Below, piece after piece: positions 23,217 to 35,129 of a stretch of 64,000 nucleotides of DNA. This stretch comes from Druceiella hillmani. Lineage: Eukaryota > Arthropoda > Insecta > Lepidoptera > Hepialidae. The notes beneath the pieces were generated by a model. It saw only the letters and a program-made list of their open reading frames with translations. It ran no database searches and was not told the DNA's origin. The first letter of the stretch is position 1, and each line of letters begins with the position of its first letter. The DNA lies in NCBI GenBank assembly GCA_039881145.1, contig JAYKKI010000023.1, forward strand, positions 8,799,001 through 8,863,000. The letters run 5' to 3'. Made by a program: the position numbers and the translations under genes.

Positions 23217-24245
23217 GTCAAGTTTCATGTCATTAGCATTATTACGTTTTTAATAACGGAACCATAAACGTCACCATGTCCAAGTCATCCGCACTTTGCA
23301 CGAAATTGGAGTATATAGCTATCATAAAATTCCTTACAAAGAAGAACCAAACGCCGGCGGAAATATGTGAAGAGATGTCATCAGTTTATAGGAAGTCTGC
23401 ACCTTCATTTGCGACCGTAAAACGTTGGAGCCGAGAATTCAAACACAGCGGGGAGTCGCCCGAAGATCATCCCAGATCGGGACACCCAAACACCGCCGTT
23501 ACCGAAGAAAACGTAGAAAAAGTGAAAAAACTTATTCTCGAAGATCGGCGAATCAAGTTGTGGCAAAAAACTGAATCCATGGGCATTAGTAAGGAACGAA
23601 TCGGTGACATTTTGCATAATCATTTGCACATGAAAAAGGTGTGCGCGCGATAGGTGCCGAAAATGCTCACGCCGCTGGACAAGCAGCATCGAGTCACAAC
23701 TTCGCAGGAGTTTTTGGACATCTGTGGCGATAATCCTGATGATGTTTTTGTCTCGTCTTGTCACTGTTGATGAAACAATCGACAAATGATCCAGAGTCAA
23801 TGCAATGGATAGCAAAGGGAGAAAAACCGCCACGGAAGTTCAAAATGGAAAGATCGACGTCCAAGCTCATGGTCACTGTTTTTTGAGATTGTGAAGGAAT
23901 TTTGTTCATCGACTACCTTACTAAAAATACTACAATGAACGGAGACTATTATGCCGCATTGTTGATAAAAGTGCATCAAGTGGTTGTTGAGAAAAGGAGA
24001 GGCAAACTGGCGAAAGCCCGTCCACACTGCGCAAGTTACAAAGCGTGCCCTCGCTGAGACACGGTCTGAAGGAATCAACCACCTACCCTACAGTTCAGAC
24101 CTGGCCCCTAGCGATTATTTCCTCTTTTTAAATTTAAAAAAAAATCTACGAGGACGGAGCTTTTCCAGTGACGAAGAAATGAAGACGGCCGTAAAGGAAG
24201 ATTTCGAAGACAATGCGATTTTTCGAATTTTTTGATCGGGTTAAA
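23084..24245 (+). pseudogene. Decayed mariner transposon (transposase pseudogene)
   Basis: A TA is followed by CGAGGGGCGGCTGAAAAG, a mariner-type terminal repeat; no matching inverted end was found to 24600, so the 3' end is lost. Transposase reading starts at ATG 23276 with the paired helix-turn-helix region (TPAEICEEMSSVYRKSAPSF, then WSREF and DHPRSGHPNTAV linker) and NVEKVKKLILEDRRI. It stops at TAG 23651-23653 where family members have Trp (before VPK). The continuing frame keeps LTPLDKQHRVTT, is shifted near 23745 just before the VTVDE catalytic motif, is shifted again, and recovers SSDLAPSDYFLF (third catalytic Asp) near 24095-24130. A (TA)n tract sits in its 5' untranslated part. It cannot encode active transposase. 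Confidence 0.9.
23168..23214. repeat. (TA)n microsatellite inside the mariner 5' region
   Basis: About 45 bp of uninterrupted TA between the mariner end and its ATG. Confidence 0.95.
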
Positions 24246-24249
24246 TGCG

Positions 24250-24980
24250 CTTTTTAATAAATGTAAGAAGTGTATTGAAATAAGAAGTGTATTAAATTAC
24301 ATTGAAAAATAAATTTGTTACACATTTCTTCGTGCGAAAAGCAACTGATGTTTAGGTCCACACCAACTACGCGTAAGGTTTGTCCTGTTTTTGGAAACAC
24401 AATGACACCACGATATACGAAATTTATTTGCGGCATATTTCGTTGAATAGCATGCAACGAACAAATTTAAAAAATCATATCGTGTTGTATAATAGAAAAC
24501 ATTTAGCACATAAATAGTCAAGTAGAAATAAAAATATATGAATTAATCAAAACAAATAAAGCGCGTTATTAAGAGTCATTTTTATGTTGTGTTGTTTATT
24601 TTAAATCACTACTTGCGCCATCTATTGTAGAAAAGCAAAATAATAGCAAAATAATAGAGCATGGATATGATTTGAATTATATTGCATTGCATTATGTAAT
24701 TTGACATTGCGCAATATAAAAAAGATTAATAAGAAATTACGTATTTTAAAAACCATGTGATGACATCTATTGATGATTTTTTAAACTGAACTTAGTTAAA
24801 TATTATTGAACCGTTTTACTTTTATTTTTCTAATTATGAGTATTTATATTTATTTATTGCCTCATTTTGTAATTTTTAATATCATACAATACATATCTAT
24901 ACAAATATGTATCGATATGTATAGATTAGCAAAAATATCCAGATTCGGAGTGATTTTTGCATGAACAAATTTTTGTATTT
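24250..24980. other. AT-rich intron, nothing beyond one motif
   Basis: No element or frame recognised apart from the GCGCCATCT site. A short duplication (GTAAGAAGTGTATTGAAATAA / AGAAGTGTATTAAATTA) sits near 24263. Confidence 0.3.
24615..24623 (-). promoter_or_regulatory. CTCF-like core GCGCCATCT (copy 3)
   Basis: Minus-strand context CTACAATAGATGGCGCAAG, extending the match with copy 1 to CAATAGATGGCGCA. Confidence 0.35.
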
Positions 24981-24984
24981 TCGC

Positions 24985-25155
24985 TTGGTAATGAGACATT
25001 TTCTCAAAATAAAAAGTATCCTATATGTTAACCCGGATAGTCAGTTATCACCATTCCAAATTTCTTCAAAATCCGTCTAGTGGTTTTTGCGAGATGCGGT
25101 AACAGAGAGACAGACAAACAAACAGACAGACGAAAATTGTAAAAATGGTAAATTT
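24985..25155 (+). mobile_element. RTE-like remnant
   Basis: AAAGTATCCTATATGTTAAC, CCCGGATAGTCAGTTATCAC, TCCAAATTTCTTCAAAATCC, TAGTGGTTTTTGCGAGATG and a GACAGACAAACAAACAGACA run are the landmarks of a common insect repeat associated with RTE elements (from memory). Confidence 0.5.
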
Positions 25156-25290
25156 GGTCTTTGTATCGATAATAATAACTATTAGAATAAAATTTTCCTA
25201 AACATATTCAATGAATAGACACGGCTCAGTTACAGTTTAATTATATGTACAGATTATTTCCACACGCTTGCGAACTAAACGTTGTTGTCA

Positions 25291-25952
25291 GACTTAGCTT
25301 TGGTTTTAATCGTGTGATTCAAAAAAAATTTCATGAGGCAAGGGGGCCCTTTAATAAATATTTCCATAAACTAAGGCAGTGACAATCACACATTTGAGTC
25401 GCAATTTATACTAAATGGCAGCGAAGTAAAAATGTAACAAATTAGCTCATCTTTTGAAGACTTAGCTTTGGTTTTAATCGTGTGATTCAAAAAAAAATTC
25501 ATGAGGCAAGGGGGCCCTTTAATAAATATTTCCATAAACTAAGGCAGTGACAATCACACATTTGAGTCGCAATTTATACTAAATGGCAGCGAAGTAAAAA
25601 TGTAACAAATTAGCTCATCTTTTGAAGACTTAGCTTTGGTTTTAATCGTATGATTCAAAAAAAATTTCATGAGGAAGGGGGCCCTTTAATAAATATTTCC
25701 ATAAACTAAGGCAGTGACAATCACACATTTGAGTCGCAATTTATACTAAATGGCAGCGAAGTAAAAATGTAACAAATTAGCTCATCTTTTGAAGACTTTG
25801 CTTTGGTTTTAATCGTGTGATTAAAAATTTTTATCATGAGGCAAGGGGGCCATTTAATAAATATTTCCTTAAACTAAGGCAGTGAAAAGCACACATTTAT
25901 ACTAAATGGCAGCGAAGTAAAAATGTAACAAATTAGCTCATCTTTTAAAGAT
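25291..25952. repeat. Tandem array, 168-bp unit, four copies
   Basis: GACTTAGCTTTGGTTTTAAT starts at 25291, 25459 and 25627, and a GACTTTGC variant at 25794. The first three units are almost identical; the fourth lacks about 12 bp (the GAGTCGCAATT block) and has an altered A/T run. Confidence 0.97.
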
Positions 25953-25959
25953 CACTAAT

Positions 25960-27110
25960 TTCATATTTCTATGTAAAATAATATCATCAACCTAGACTAG
26001 TTGGGCCTCTCTTTAGCACATTTACAGTTAGCTAACCATTGTTATAAATACATGTATTATTTTTATTATTCATCTATAAATAAAAAAAACAACCCGGTGT
26101 CTTTTTTTTTATTATAACTATAATTATTCTTTAATATTTTTCTTTCGTTATTAAATTATTTCACAATTGGAATTTAAAAAATATTACTTCTTTGTGATTA
26201 TTTGTTTATCTTGGTTATTTTTTTTTTCTTATTATTGCCGACCACTAACAGTCTACATACCGAGTATACATTTATTAGATAACTACAGAAAACACATCTC
26301 ACCACTCATTACATATTCGCATTTAGAAGAAGATCTACCATTGACTCGAATCTTAATGAGATTCAGACGAAAAAATTTTACTTCTCCCCCCAATATAAAC
26401 GTTTGTATTATAAATGTATCTATTTTCAATAAATGTGTTATCCTTGATGTCTGATATATGATCTCTACCAAATGATTGATTAAAAATTCGATATAAAATA
26501 CTCAATACCATATGCTATTCATTGTTCCATTTCTTCGAAGTTTTTAATTTCAATTCCCTTATTATGTAGGAATAAATATCTATATATCACTATCTTATTA
26601 TCCACTTTCCTAGCATCAATTTTTTGGTACTGTTTATATCTATAATAATTATTATCTCTTACATATATTACATAAAATAAGACAATTAATATTAGTCCCA
26701 GTGAGATAGTGTTAAATATTCGCCACAAATGTTCTAATATCGAATATTTATAATTTTTATTATCATATTCAGAATAAATTTATTTAGATTTGTGTTTGGA
26801 ATGAGCTTTCTTGCTTGTGATAAATTCACTCATTTTTACGGAAATATAAATCTAACATATTTTACATTAAAGCAGCTTTCGTACGTTAAATGAAACAATT
26901 CACAAAAATTTACGCAAAATTATGCCTTATCTTCTGAGATCTTTATTTCTCATACTTCATAGAGGACTGTTATAGACTAAATAGCGGATATCTCAGCTAG
27001 ATATTGAACCTGAAATTAGCAACCCTTATTCATGTGCATCTTCATTTCTCACGTTAGATGAGAGAAGTCCGGTCATTGCTAAGTCCAGTGTAACAGTGGT
27101 GCATTTTGCA
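25960..27110. other. AT-rich intron, nothing seen
   Basis: Frames at 26167-26454 (+) and 26519-26728 (-) are Phe/Ile/Tyr-rich low-complexity readings of AT-rich DNA and not called as genes. Confidence 0.3.
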
Positions 27111-27116
27111 TTGCAG

Positions 27117-27253
27117 GTCTCCTGGTTAGGTACACATTCCGGCGCAAGTCGACGGCACCGCCCCCGGGTCGGCGGCTCGCGGACGCGGCTGGCGCTTGCG
27201 ACGCCTGCCTCTCGCAGCGTTGTTAGCCAAGCCCCCGTTCAATCTAGCGCACG
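27117..27253 (+). CDS. Candidate alternative exon encoding a different C-terminus
   Basis: A 137-bp GC-rich block with a good acceptor (TTTTGCATTGCAG|GT) and a strong donor (CACG|GTAAGC). After the exon at 18744-19836, which leaves one base, the frame is GGT CTC CTG GTT ... and ends TAG at 27224-27226, adding 36 residues (GLLVRYTFRRK... ending DACLSQRC). GC3 is very high in this frame, as in the main exon. The resulting isoform would be about 432 residues, against about 434 for the form that skips it. Another frame is open throughout but has no phase partner. The stop lies 27 bases before the exon end; with further exons joined downstream this transcript could be an NMD target, or the block could be a regulated poison exon. 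Confidence 0.5.
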
Positions 27254-27259
27254 GTAAGC

Positions 27260-28640
27260 AATTGCTCGACGATGGAGAGGGAGCTTTTCGGGTTTGATTG
27301 GTTTATTTTATTTTTGTTTTATTTCTATATTTTATTTTACTTTTTAAAATCCACGTACGTCTATAAACACAATAAAAATACATTATGGTACGCTACCCTT
27401 ACATGACGCTATTGGTCTCATTGTAATTACCAAACGAACAGAGGGCTTTATTAACTTTTATTTTACTCATTAGGAAAAGCTTATTACTTCATAACGACAA
27501 GTATAATCTTTGTTTTATTGATGTTTATTCTCTTTTCGATTTTCATAAAAAGATTTGCATTGTTATTTTTTTCATTTCATTTATTTCACTTTGTCAATTA
27601 CAATGTTTGGTCAGTGCACTATTCCAATATGCGATAGTGCATTTTTGCATATTTATTGACCATCGATAATTTTTTTTAACTTTCTTTTTTATTTCAATTA
27701 TTATTTTAATGTTAGCAATGTTGAGATCCAATATTTTGTCATTTTCGCAAATAACACAATATATGCCTACTTTTGTGGTGATGTTAGGCGATTTCTTTCT
27801 CCTTGCATATAGCGGAAAATATTGGCTTTTTTGTTATATTTTAAAATTATATTCTTTTTATTAACTATGTTAATTAGAGGACAATTATTCTTTCGTGAAT
27901 TAATAACACCTATTACTATGTTTTTCACTTTTTCCGTTCAAAAAATAAGACAGACATGCTCTTGAAAATAATTGAAAATGTATCTTGAAAATTATTGTTT
28001 ATAGAATTTAAATTAGTGAACCTATAGAGTTGAAATTAGTGATTAATTTATAATCAAAGAGATACAAAAAGAGTGCAAATTGTAAAGGCACGTATAGATA
28101 AGATATTGACACATCTGATGCTAGTATTATTAAAAGAGATCCAGATGACATGGGATTGGGATTGCTTGATTTATTTATATATGTACTAAAAAAAATCCCT
28201 TTAAGCCGTTTTAATTGCTTTCTTTTAATTGCTTGCTAACATAAATGTGTATGTGCATCCTTACGGTGGTCTAGCACTCAAATCAAAGGATCAATCCAGT
28301 TGAAATTTGGTACTTGGCGCTTTCTTATAATAACCATTACCTTCTTTAGTATTTCTAACCACAATATATTGAGAAAAAGAAAATAAAAAATAGGACTTTC
28401 TCGAAAACCTCTTCAACATTTTTCTTTGAAATTTTCGCGTTATTAGTACTTTATAAGCAGAACAATATACCTTATTTGAGTAATATGGGCGCTTTCGTAA
28501 AACGAGAATGGTACGTAACTGCAATCAATAATAGTTTATGAACCAAGCAATAAAAAATTTGTATAAGCCCGACGTTTAAATAAACAATAAATGTTTATTT
28601 CTATTTTACAAAAAATATGCCCTGCGTGATTATCCCGTTT
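27260..28640. other. AT-rich intron, nothing seen
   Basis: T-rich after the 27117 exon (27300-27800). No element recognised. Confidence 0.3.
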
Positions 28641-28649
28641 ATTTAGTTT

Positions 28650-28870
28650 ACAATTTAGCATTAAAGTAAGTGCACACGCAGTAAAATCCCTTGTAAATAT
28701 TTTCCACAATACTTGTAGATATACAGTTTAGCATTAAAATAAGTGCGCATGCGGTAAAATCATTTGTAAATGTTTTCCACAATCCTTGTAGATATTCAGT
28801 TTAGCATTAAAATAAGTGCGCACGCGGTAAAATCGTTTTGTAGATATTTTCCACACAATATATGGACTAT
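28650..28870. repeat. Tandem array, 73-bp unit, three copies
   Basis: TTTAGCATTAAARTAAGTGC starts at 28653, 28727 and 28800; each unit continues through CACGCGGTAAAATC, TTGTAAATATTTTCCACA and CTTGTAGATATTCAG. Confidence 0.95.
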
Positions 28871-28879
28871 GGAATCACT

Positions 28880-29225
28880 TGCACGCGCACAAACTGCGAA
28901 TGCGATTTTTAATTCTGTGCCTTACTTTAGATATGTTGCGATGCATTTTTGCGAGGATATTTTACACGCCCTAGGACCATGAAGACCAGCACGCTGCCGA
29001 CCAGCGTCCATCACTGATATAAATTAGACTTACTATACAAGTTCAAAAAACCATGTAACTGGTTGTAATTTTACATATGTTTTTAATAAAAGCTGTGATA
29101 GAAATGACAAAATTCTCTCCCCGTGTTATTGCGGTTTTAATCTCATTGCGAATTTAAAACTGCATGGGTTCCCTATATTCGCACCACATTTCACGTTGGG
29201 TCTAAAACACTAATGACCTGTTTCT
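28880..29225. other. Intron, nothing assignable
   Basis: No feature recognised; the short frame ending at 28982 begins in the 73-bp array. Confidence 0.3.
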
Positions 29226-29231
29226 GAATAC

Positions 29232-30075
29232 CTTTTATTTATATAATAGATATTTATTTTACAACTTTTTTGTATGAAAAATTTCAAACAAAATAGTTAT
29301 GGAATAAATTTCTATTTCACAACTTTTTTGTATGATTAATTTTAAACAAAAGAGTTATAGAATAAATGTCTATTTCACAACTTTTTTTATGAATAATTTC
29401 AAACAAAAGAGTTATAGAATTAATTTCTATTTGACAACTTTTTTGTATGAATAATTTCAAACAAAAGAGTTATAGAATAAATGTCTATTTCACAACTTTT
29501 TTGTATGAATAATTTCAAACAAAAGAGTTATAGAATAAAATTCTATTTCACAACTTTTTTGTATGTATAATTTCAAACGAAAGAGTTATAGAATAAATGT
29601 CTATTTCACAACTTTTTTGTATGAATAATTTCAAACAAAAGAGTTATAGAATAAAATTCAATTTCACAACTTTTTTGTATGTATAATTTCAAACGAAAGA
29701 GTTATAGAATAAATGTCTATTTCACAACTTTTTTGTATGAATAATTTCAAACAAAAGAGTTATAGAATAAATGTCTATTTTACAACTTTTTTGTATGAAT
29801 AATTTCAAACAAAAGAGTTATAGAATAAATGTCTATTTCACAACTTTTTTGTATGAATAATTTCAAACAAAAGAGTTATAGAATAAATTTCTATTTCACA
29901 ACTTTTTTGTATGAATAATTTCAAACAAAAGAGTTAAGGAATAAATGTCTATTTCACAACTTTTTTGGATGAATAATTTCAAACAAAAGAGTTATAGAAT
30001 AAATGTCTATTTCACAACTTTTTTGTATGAATAGTTTCAAACAAAAGAGTTATGGAATAGATATCTATTCCACAA
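29232..30075. repeat. Minisatellite, 58-bp unit, about 14 copies
   Basis: CACAACTTTTTTGTATGAAT, AATTTCAAACAAAAGAGTTA and TAGAATAAATGTCTATTT repeat at 58 bp. Central copies are near identical, edge copies diverged. Two variants (TGTATAATTTCAAACGAAAG) at 29571 and 29687 suggest duplication of a two-unit block. Confidence 0.97.
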
Positions 30076-30384
30076 AAAGTTACAGAAACCGACAGTTAAT
30101 AAAGCCTTTACTTATCTTGTTTCAAACATACATAAGTAAAGTTTAAGTCGTAAATAAAATGTGGACTACGAAAATGTTCTAAAGAGCTCAGAAGGATGTG
30201 CTGCTTCTGTATTATTTATCAATATCAAATCTAGTAGTGCTAATTTCGTTTCAATTACATTTGTCACAAATTCATTTTCACAATTTAATATTCATAGTGT
30301 TACACAAGATGTAGAGCAAATAATATTTCAGCGAGGCATCTTATAATATAATTAGTCCAAAGCAATTAATTTCATTGCAAAGGC

Positions 30385-30580
30385 TAACGCAGTAGAAGGC
30401 CGCCCAGTAAAATGTCAAGACGGGCGAGTACGCTTAATAAGGGCGGGCGCCGACCGCTGTTTGCCAGTCGACAAAAGCCGCTGCGTTGTCAACACTTGGC
30501 CGTTGCGCTGTCAATACTTGGCCATTGCTTTGTCAACACTTCGTCGTTGCTCTATTGATATTTGACTGTTGACGGGTTCT
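30385..30580. promoter_or_regulatory. GC-rich island containing a 22-bp degenerate tandem repeat
   Basis: The first half (AAGACGGGCGAGTACGC, AAGGGCGGGCGCCGACCGC) is strongly CpG-rich. The second half repeats GTTGTCAACACTTGGCC / GTTGCGCTGTCAATACTTGG / ATTGCTTTGTCAACACTTCG, a 22-bp unit in about four increasingly degenerate copies (30474-30570). No frame. Regulatory role is speculative. Confidence 0.35.
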
Positions 30581-30584
30581 TATT

Positions 30585-31445
30585 TTACTCTCTATTCAAA
30601 GTGACAATTTTTGCTGAAATCTTAATTGGAAATACAAGGGGATTGTTTACCATACCATAATACATTTTCTTATTAAGTTACGACAGTTTATTTCTTAAAT
30701 TTTATTATATGCATATTTATCACATTATAGTTTTTGAGTTTTATTTACTAAAAACTAAACACGGTTGTCGCATATTTATAAAGTCTGCCTCAATTTAAAG
30801 TTTTGTCTGACTCCATTAACTTTATTATTAGATGAAAAATAACGGGATTTTTTTGATTTCAGCCCGAAAATATCTCCTTATTCTCTCCCTGTCTTATAAC
30901 AGGTTCTCCCCCAAACACTATTTCATATTCCGGGATAAAAAATAAATAAAATAGCTTATACGCTAATTCAGACTTCAATATGTTTATCTAATAAATGATC
31001 GTGTAGATCCGTTCAAAAATTACAAAGTAACAAATATGCGTCCATCTAAAGTTTCGTCTTTATATTAGTTAGAATTGACTTATTATGTACTTTACAACTA
31101 ATGACATATGGTAAATATAGAGAAACTATAAAAATGTTCCTTCACGGAGACGTATCTGGCAAAATGGTATGGGAATGGTATGGAAGGGCAGGATCAGGTC
31201 GGTCAAATGACTCCACGTAATAATCACAAATAATGAAATAATGTATACTCATTGACATAGTTATATAAAAATGTGGTAGAGATAGAAGTTCATAAATACG
31301 TTAGATTAACTCACTTCACTTTTTATTATTACCGATTATCTATCATAAATTTAACCTTCAGCCTGTGTTTCCTTGTATCCTTTTCTTTCCATCTGTACTT
31401 TTCATCATATATGCTTTCCATTTTTCCACCTCCGTCATTTTCTCT
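30585..31445. other. AT-rich intron, nothing seen
   Basis: No feature recognised. Confidence 0.3.
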
Positions 31446-31448
31446 TCT

Positions 31449-31451
<3 letters not shown>

Positions 31452-31537
<86 letters not shown>

Positions 31538-31541
31538 GTGT
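31452..31541. repeat. (TA)n microsatellite
   Basis: About 90 bp of TA with a single G and a few TTT interruptions, ending in TGTGTGT. Confidence 0.95.
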
Positions 31542-31604
31542 GTATGTTCTGTTTATCTAAATTTAATTCCCGATAGATCACACCGATTACTTTCATAAGT
31601 TTTG

Positions 31605-31636
31605 TGTTTCATCACTAGGATCTTAGTGATGAAACA
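31605..31636. repeat. Perfect 13-bp inverted repeat, 6-base spacer
   Basis: TGTTTCATCACTA at 31605-31617 is inverted as TAGTGATGAAACA at 31624-31636. Confidence 0.9.
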
Positions 31637-31699
31637 AAAAACTTCATCACCTTAACTGTACCGGACCTGTCAGATTTACTTAAAGATGTTAAACACTTT

Positions 31700-33610
31700 C
31701 AATGTTTCTTATAAACTTGGAATAGAATGTTATATCTTGCATAAAGTAAAAATACCTGTATAAAAACGCTGCTAATAAACTCAGCATATGATAAGCTCAC
31801 CGTGAATTCGTGTCAAGCACTATTCCTACCTCGCCCTAAGTTAAACTTTGATATAACCTAAAATATTTGCCATTTCGGCACGTAGATATAACAGCACGTC
31901 AGTTCTTATAGTTCTATTGTGTTTATTAAAAAAAACGGCTGCATATAATTAAATTCGTAAAATCAAAATTATTGAGGAGAAATATTATTTAATTAATTTG
32001 CTGCAGCAAGACCAATGTTTATTGAAAACAATTTTTGAATGAAATAAAATTCAAGTAATATTCTCATTTATTGTTACAATATTTTAGGGAGAATTGTCAC
32101 TTTTTTCAAAATTTTTACGAAATTTTAAATTAGACCTTATATGTTCATGCTGTTGTACAGATGTAATTTGTATTCAGAATCATAGATACAACCTAAAAAT
32201 TAATATAAATTTTAACGATGCTCTAAAGTCGCTGCCTGATGTGACAGATGTAATTTGTATTCACTATCGTTGGCACAACCCCATATTTTCATCTTGGTCA
32301 TGAAATGGGACATTGCCATGATGGATTTTTTAAATAACTTTAGAATAGTTACTCTACTGTTTTACTGACTTTATTAGTAAAAATTAATGCCTTCGACGTT
32401 CACCAACCTTATGAACGGTATAAGTGTTCTCAGAAAAACAGTAGTATAATTTAAGTTTAAGTATTTTTTATTAATTACAGTGTAACAATATTACTAATAT
32501 ACTTGGACTAGAAAGTTATATTTTGCGTAAATAGAGAATAGTTAAAAACGCTACAGATAAATTCAGTTTATGACAAGCTCGTCATAAATTCATCTGTTAA
32601 ATACATGCATATCTCAACCTAAGTTTAGCTTTGTTATAACCGAAAAAAGGTGCCATTTCGGTAAATACTCGTACATCTAACAGTAATTTCGGTAAATACT
32701 CGTACGTCTAACAGTAATTTCGGTAAATACTTGTACATCTATCAGTAATTTGGGTAATACTCGTACGTCTATCAGTCATTTCGGTAAATACTCGTACGTC
32801 TAACAGTCATTTCGGTAAATACTCATACATCTAACAGTCATTTCGGTAAATACTCGTACATCTAACAGTCATTTCGGTAAATACTCGTACGTCTATCAGT
32901 CATTTCGGAAAATACTCGTAGGTCTAACATCAGCTTTTGAAATTCGATTATAATAGAATACGATTTATAATTACTTTAATTCGTGCTATCGAAACTATTG
33001 AAGAGACATATAATTTGATGTATTGCGTGGAATTGTAACAAGGGTAATATTTATTAAGGACAAATTTCTAATTAAATCAAATTAAGAACTATTCTTGCGG
33101 GTAATATTTCGTTTTTGTTAAAATATTTTATGCGGAATTTTTTTCATAATTTGTTTCGAAATTTTAAATTTTAATTATTTGTTCATACTGTACTAAAAAT
33201 GTTTTCATACGCACCGCCTGCTTTTTTTAGCATCTCATGCTCTTTCATAACTGGAAAAAAGAAAAAAACTCAACAAGGACGGACACAAGTAAAAAATAAT
33301 ATAAATTTTAACAATGCTCTAATGTGGAAAATGTAACTTGTAGTCACAATCATAGACATTAACACATTAACAATGCTCTAAAGTCGCCATTTGATATGAA
33401 AAATATAACTTGTAGACACAATCATAGACACGAACTTATATTGTACGCGACGTTGCAGCGTTAGATTTTTAAATAAATTCGGAATAGTTATTTTATTGCT
33501 TTATGGATTTTATTAGTAGTAATTAATATCTTCGTTACGTCATCTTATGAACGGTATAAGTATTCCTGGAATAAAAATGGTATATCTAAGTTTAAGCATT
33601 TTTATTAGTA
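31700..33610. repeat. Diverged tandem segmental duplication (31700-32470 and 32490-33610)
   Basis: The same landmarks occur in the same order in both halves: ACTTGGAATAGAATGTTATA (31717) against ACTTGGACTAGAAAGTTATA (32502); AAACGCT.C..ATAAA.TCAG; TTGATATAACC against TTGTTATAACC; TGCCATTTCGG (31869, 32651); ACGAAATTTTAAATT; and TTATGAACGGTATAAGTRTT (32409, 33546) with TAAGTTTAAG after it. The second half is longer because a 31-bp unit expanded in it and because a block near 33300-33420 is itself doubled (TTAACAATGCTCTAA). Confidence 0.8.
32652..32935. repeat. Minisatellite, 31-bp unit, about nine copies
   Basis: ATTTCGGTAAATACTCGTAC plus RTCTAACAGTM repeats at 31 bp. The first half of the surrounding duplication carries a single unit (GCCATTTCGGCACGTAGATA then TAACAGCACGTCAG near 31870), showing where the array started. 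Confidence 0.95.
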
Positions 33611-33784
33611 AAAGTGCTTGAATGTACTAGCTCCTCTAATCAGTAATACTTTTCTTAACGCGGCAGCTAATGGCGATTACTTAAAATCTCAAGGGTAATT
33701 TCGTAACGTAATTTACGTAATTAAAATTTTAAAAAAAATACGTACCTCAAAATCTCGCTAAAACTTTTCCCGAATCATTTCACC

Positions 33785-34195
33785 GGAACAAGACGGCGAT
33801 AAATACAGCGCGCCAAAATTCATTAACCCCCTCTTCGGGCGGCCGCAAAATACGACACGAAATTACTGGCATAAACTCGCTACGTCCATAACAATAATTA
33901 GTACAAAATTAAAATTAAATTTGCTTCAACGTGGAGGGGTTCCTCTTCGGAGGGGTAAATCTGCCGACGGGGCCTCTGAGACTAATTAAATTCGTCCAAC
34001 GTCACCCATTATCGCTCCAGATAGTCTGTGGTTGCGCGAAATTATGACCATAATGCCGGGCGAATGGATGCTGGCTAATCTGCCTAATGCTAAGCGGTCA
34101 TTAAGAGGTGGTTCGGCGGCGCAGAGCGCGGATTCATTTAAATTCAAAGCGCTGCGGGTCGCCGAGCGCCGCGGTGTTCCGGTGTAACGGCCGCC
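33785..34195. promoter_or_regulatory. GC-rich island, candidate conserved regulatory element
   Basis: A 400-bp block with GC-rich stretches (CCTCTTCGGGCGGCCGC near 33830, GCCGAGCGCCGCGGTG near 34161) between AT motifs (ATAACAATAATTAG, AGACTAATTAAATTCG, CATTTAAATTC). No frame. The 187-bp tandem array starts in its right flank. Confidence 0.3.
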
Positions 34196-34239
34196 CCAAA
34201 TTTACCTTGGCCCCGTTGTAGCAAATTGTTGTACTTAAT

Positions 34240-34990
34240 TCTTTTTTTAATAATGAACGTGGTCCGTCGCGATGCAGCTTTGTAAACGCTCTGCTCAAAT
34301 TGCCAGCAGGTGGTCGGTAAAGAGTGCAGTATGAAATCCCGCCCAGATATATTTGATTGCGACAACGATGTTAGGATTTTAATATCTAGACCACAATTCT
34401 TATTTTAATTCAAAATTATTTTCGCGAAATTCACGCGAAAAATTATTTACGCGAAATTGTCGCGGTGCAGCTTTGTTCTGCTCAAATTGCGATCAGGTGG
34501 TCGGTAAAGAGTGCAGTATGAAATCCCGCCCAGATATATTTGATTGCGACAACGATGTTAGGATTTTAATATCTAGACCACAATTCTTATTTTAATTCAA
34601 AATTATTTTCGCGAAATTCACGCGATAAATTATTTACGCGAAATTGTCGCGGTGCAGCTTTGTTCTGCTCAAATTGCGATCAGGTGGTCGGTAAAGAGTG
34701 CAGTATGAAATCCCGCCCAGATATATTTGATTGCGACAACGATGTTAGGATTTTAATATCTAGACCACAATTCTTATTTTAATTCAAAATTATTTTCGCG
34801 AAATTCACGCGAAAAATTATTTACGCGAAATTGTCGCGGTGCAGCTTTGTTCTGCTCAAATTGCGATCAGGTGGTCGGTAAAGAGTGCAGTATGAAATCC
34901 CGCCTTGATATATTTAATTGCGACAACGAAATTAGAACTTTAATATCTAGACCACAATTCTAATTTTCATCCAAATTAATGCGAAATTCA
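34240..34990. repeat. Tandem array, 187-bp unit, four copies
   Basis: GCAGTATGAAATCCCGCC starts at 34326, 34513, 34700 and 34887, exactly 187 bp apart. Units 2 and 3 are nearly identical; each contains TTTTCGCGAAATTCACGCGA and TTACGCGAAATTGTCGCGG, giving several CGCGAAA/TTTCGCG near-palindromes. The outer copies diverge. Confidence 0.97.
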
Positions 34991-35129
34991 CGATTTCCGA
35001 AGCTAGAGCTAGCCTTTAATTGGGACTTACGTATCTGATGGCTTCCCCCACTAGTTCTTATTATATTATCGGTATCCAGTACTCTACTTCCGGAACCTGT
35101 ATAGTTCACCCGATATATTTACTCTAAAA

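Noticed and set aside
26167..26454. 95-codon Phe/Ile-rich frame resembling a membrane protein
   Set aside because: Composition is what random AT-rich DNA gives; no codon bias or upstream signal.
29232..30075. CRISPR-like array of about 58 bp
   Set aside because: No variable spacers; the unit is continuous and near identical.
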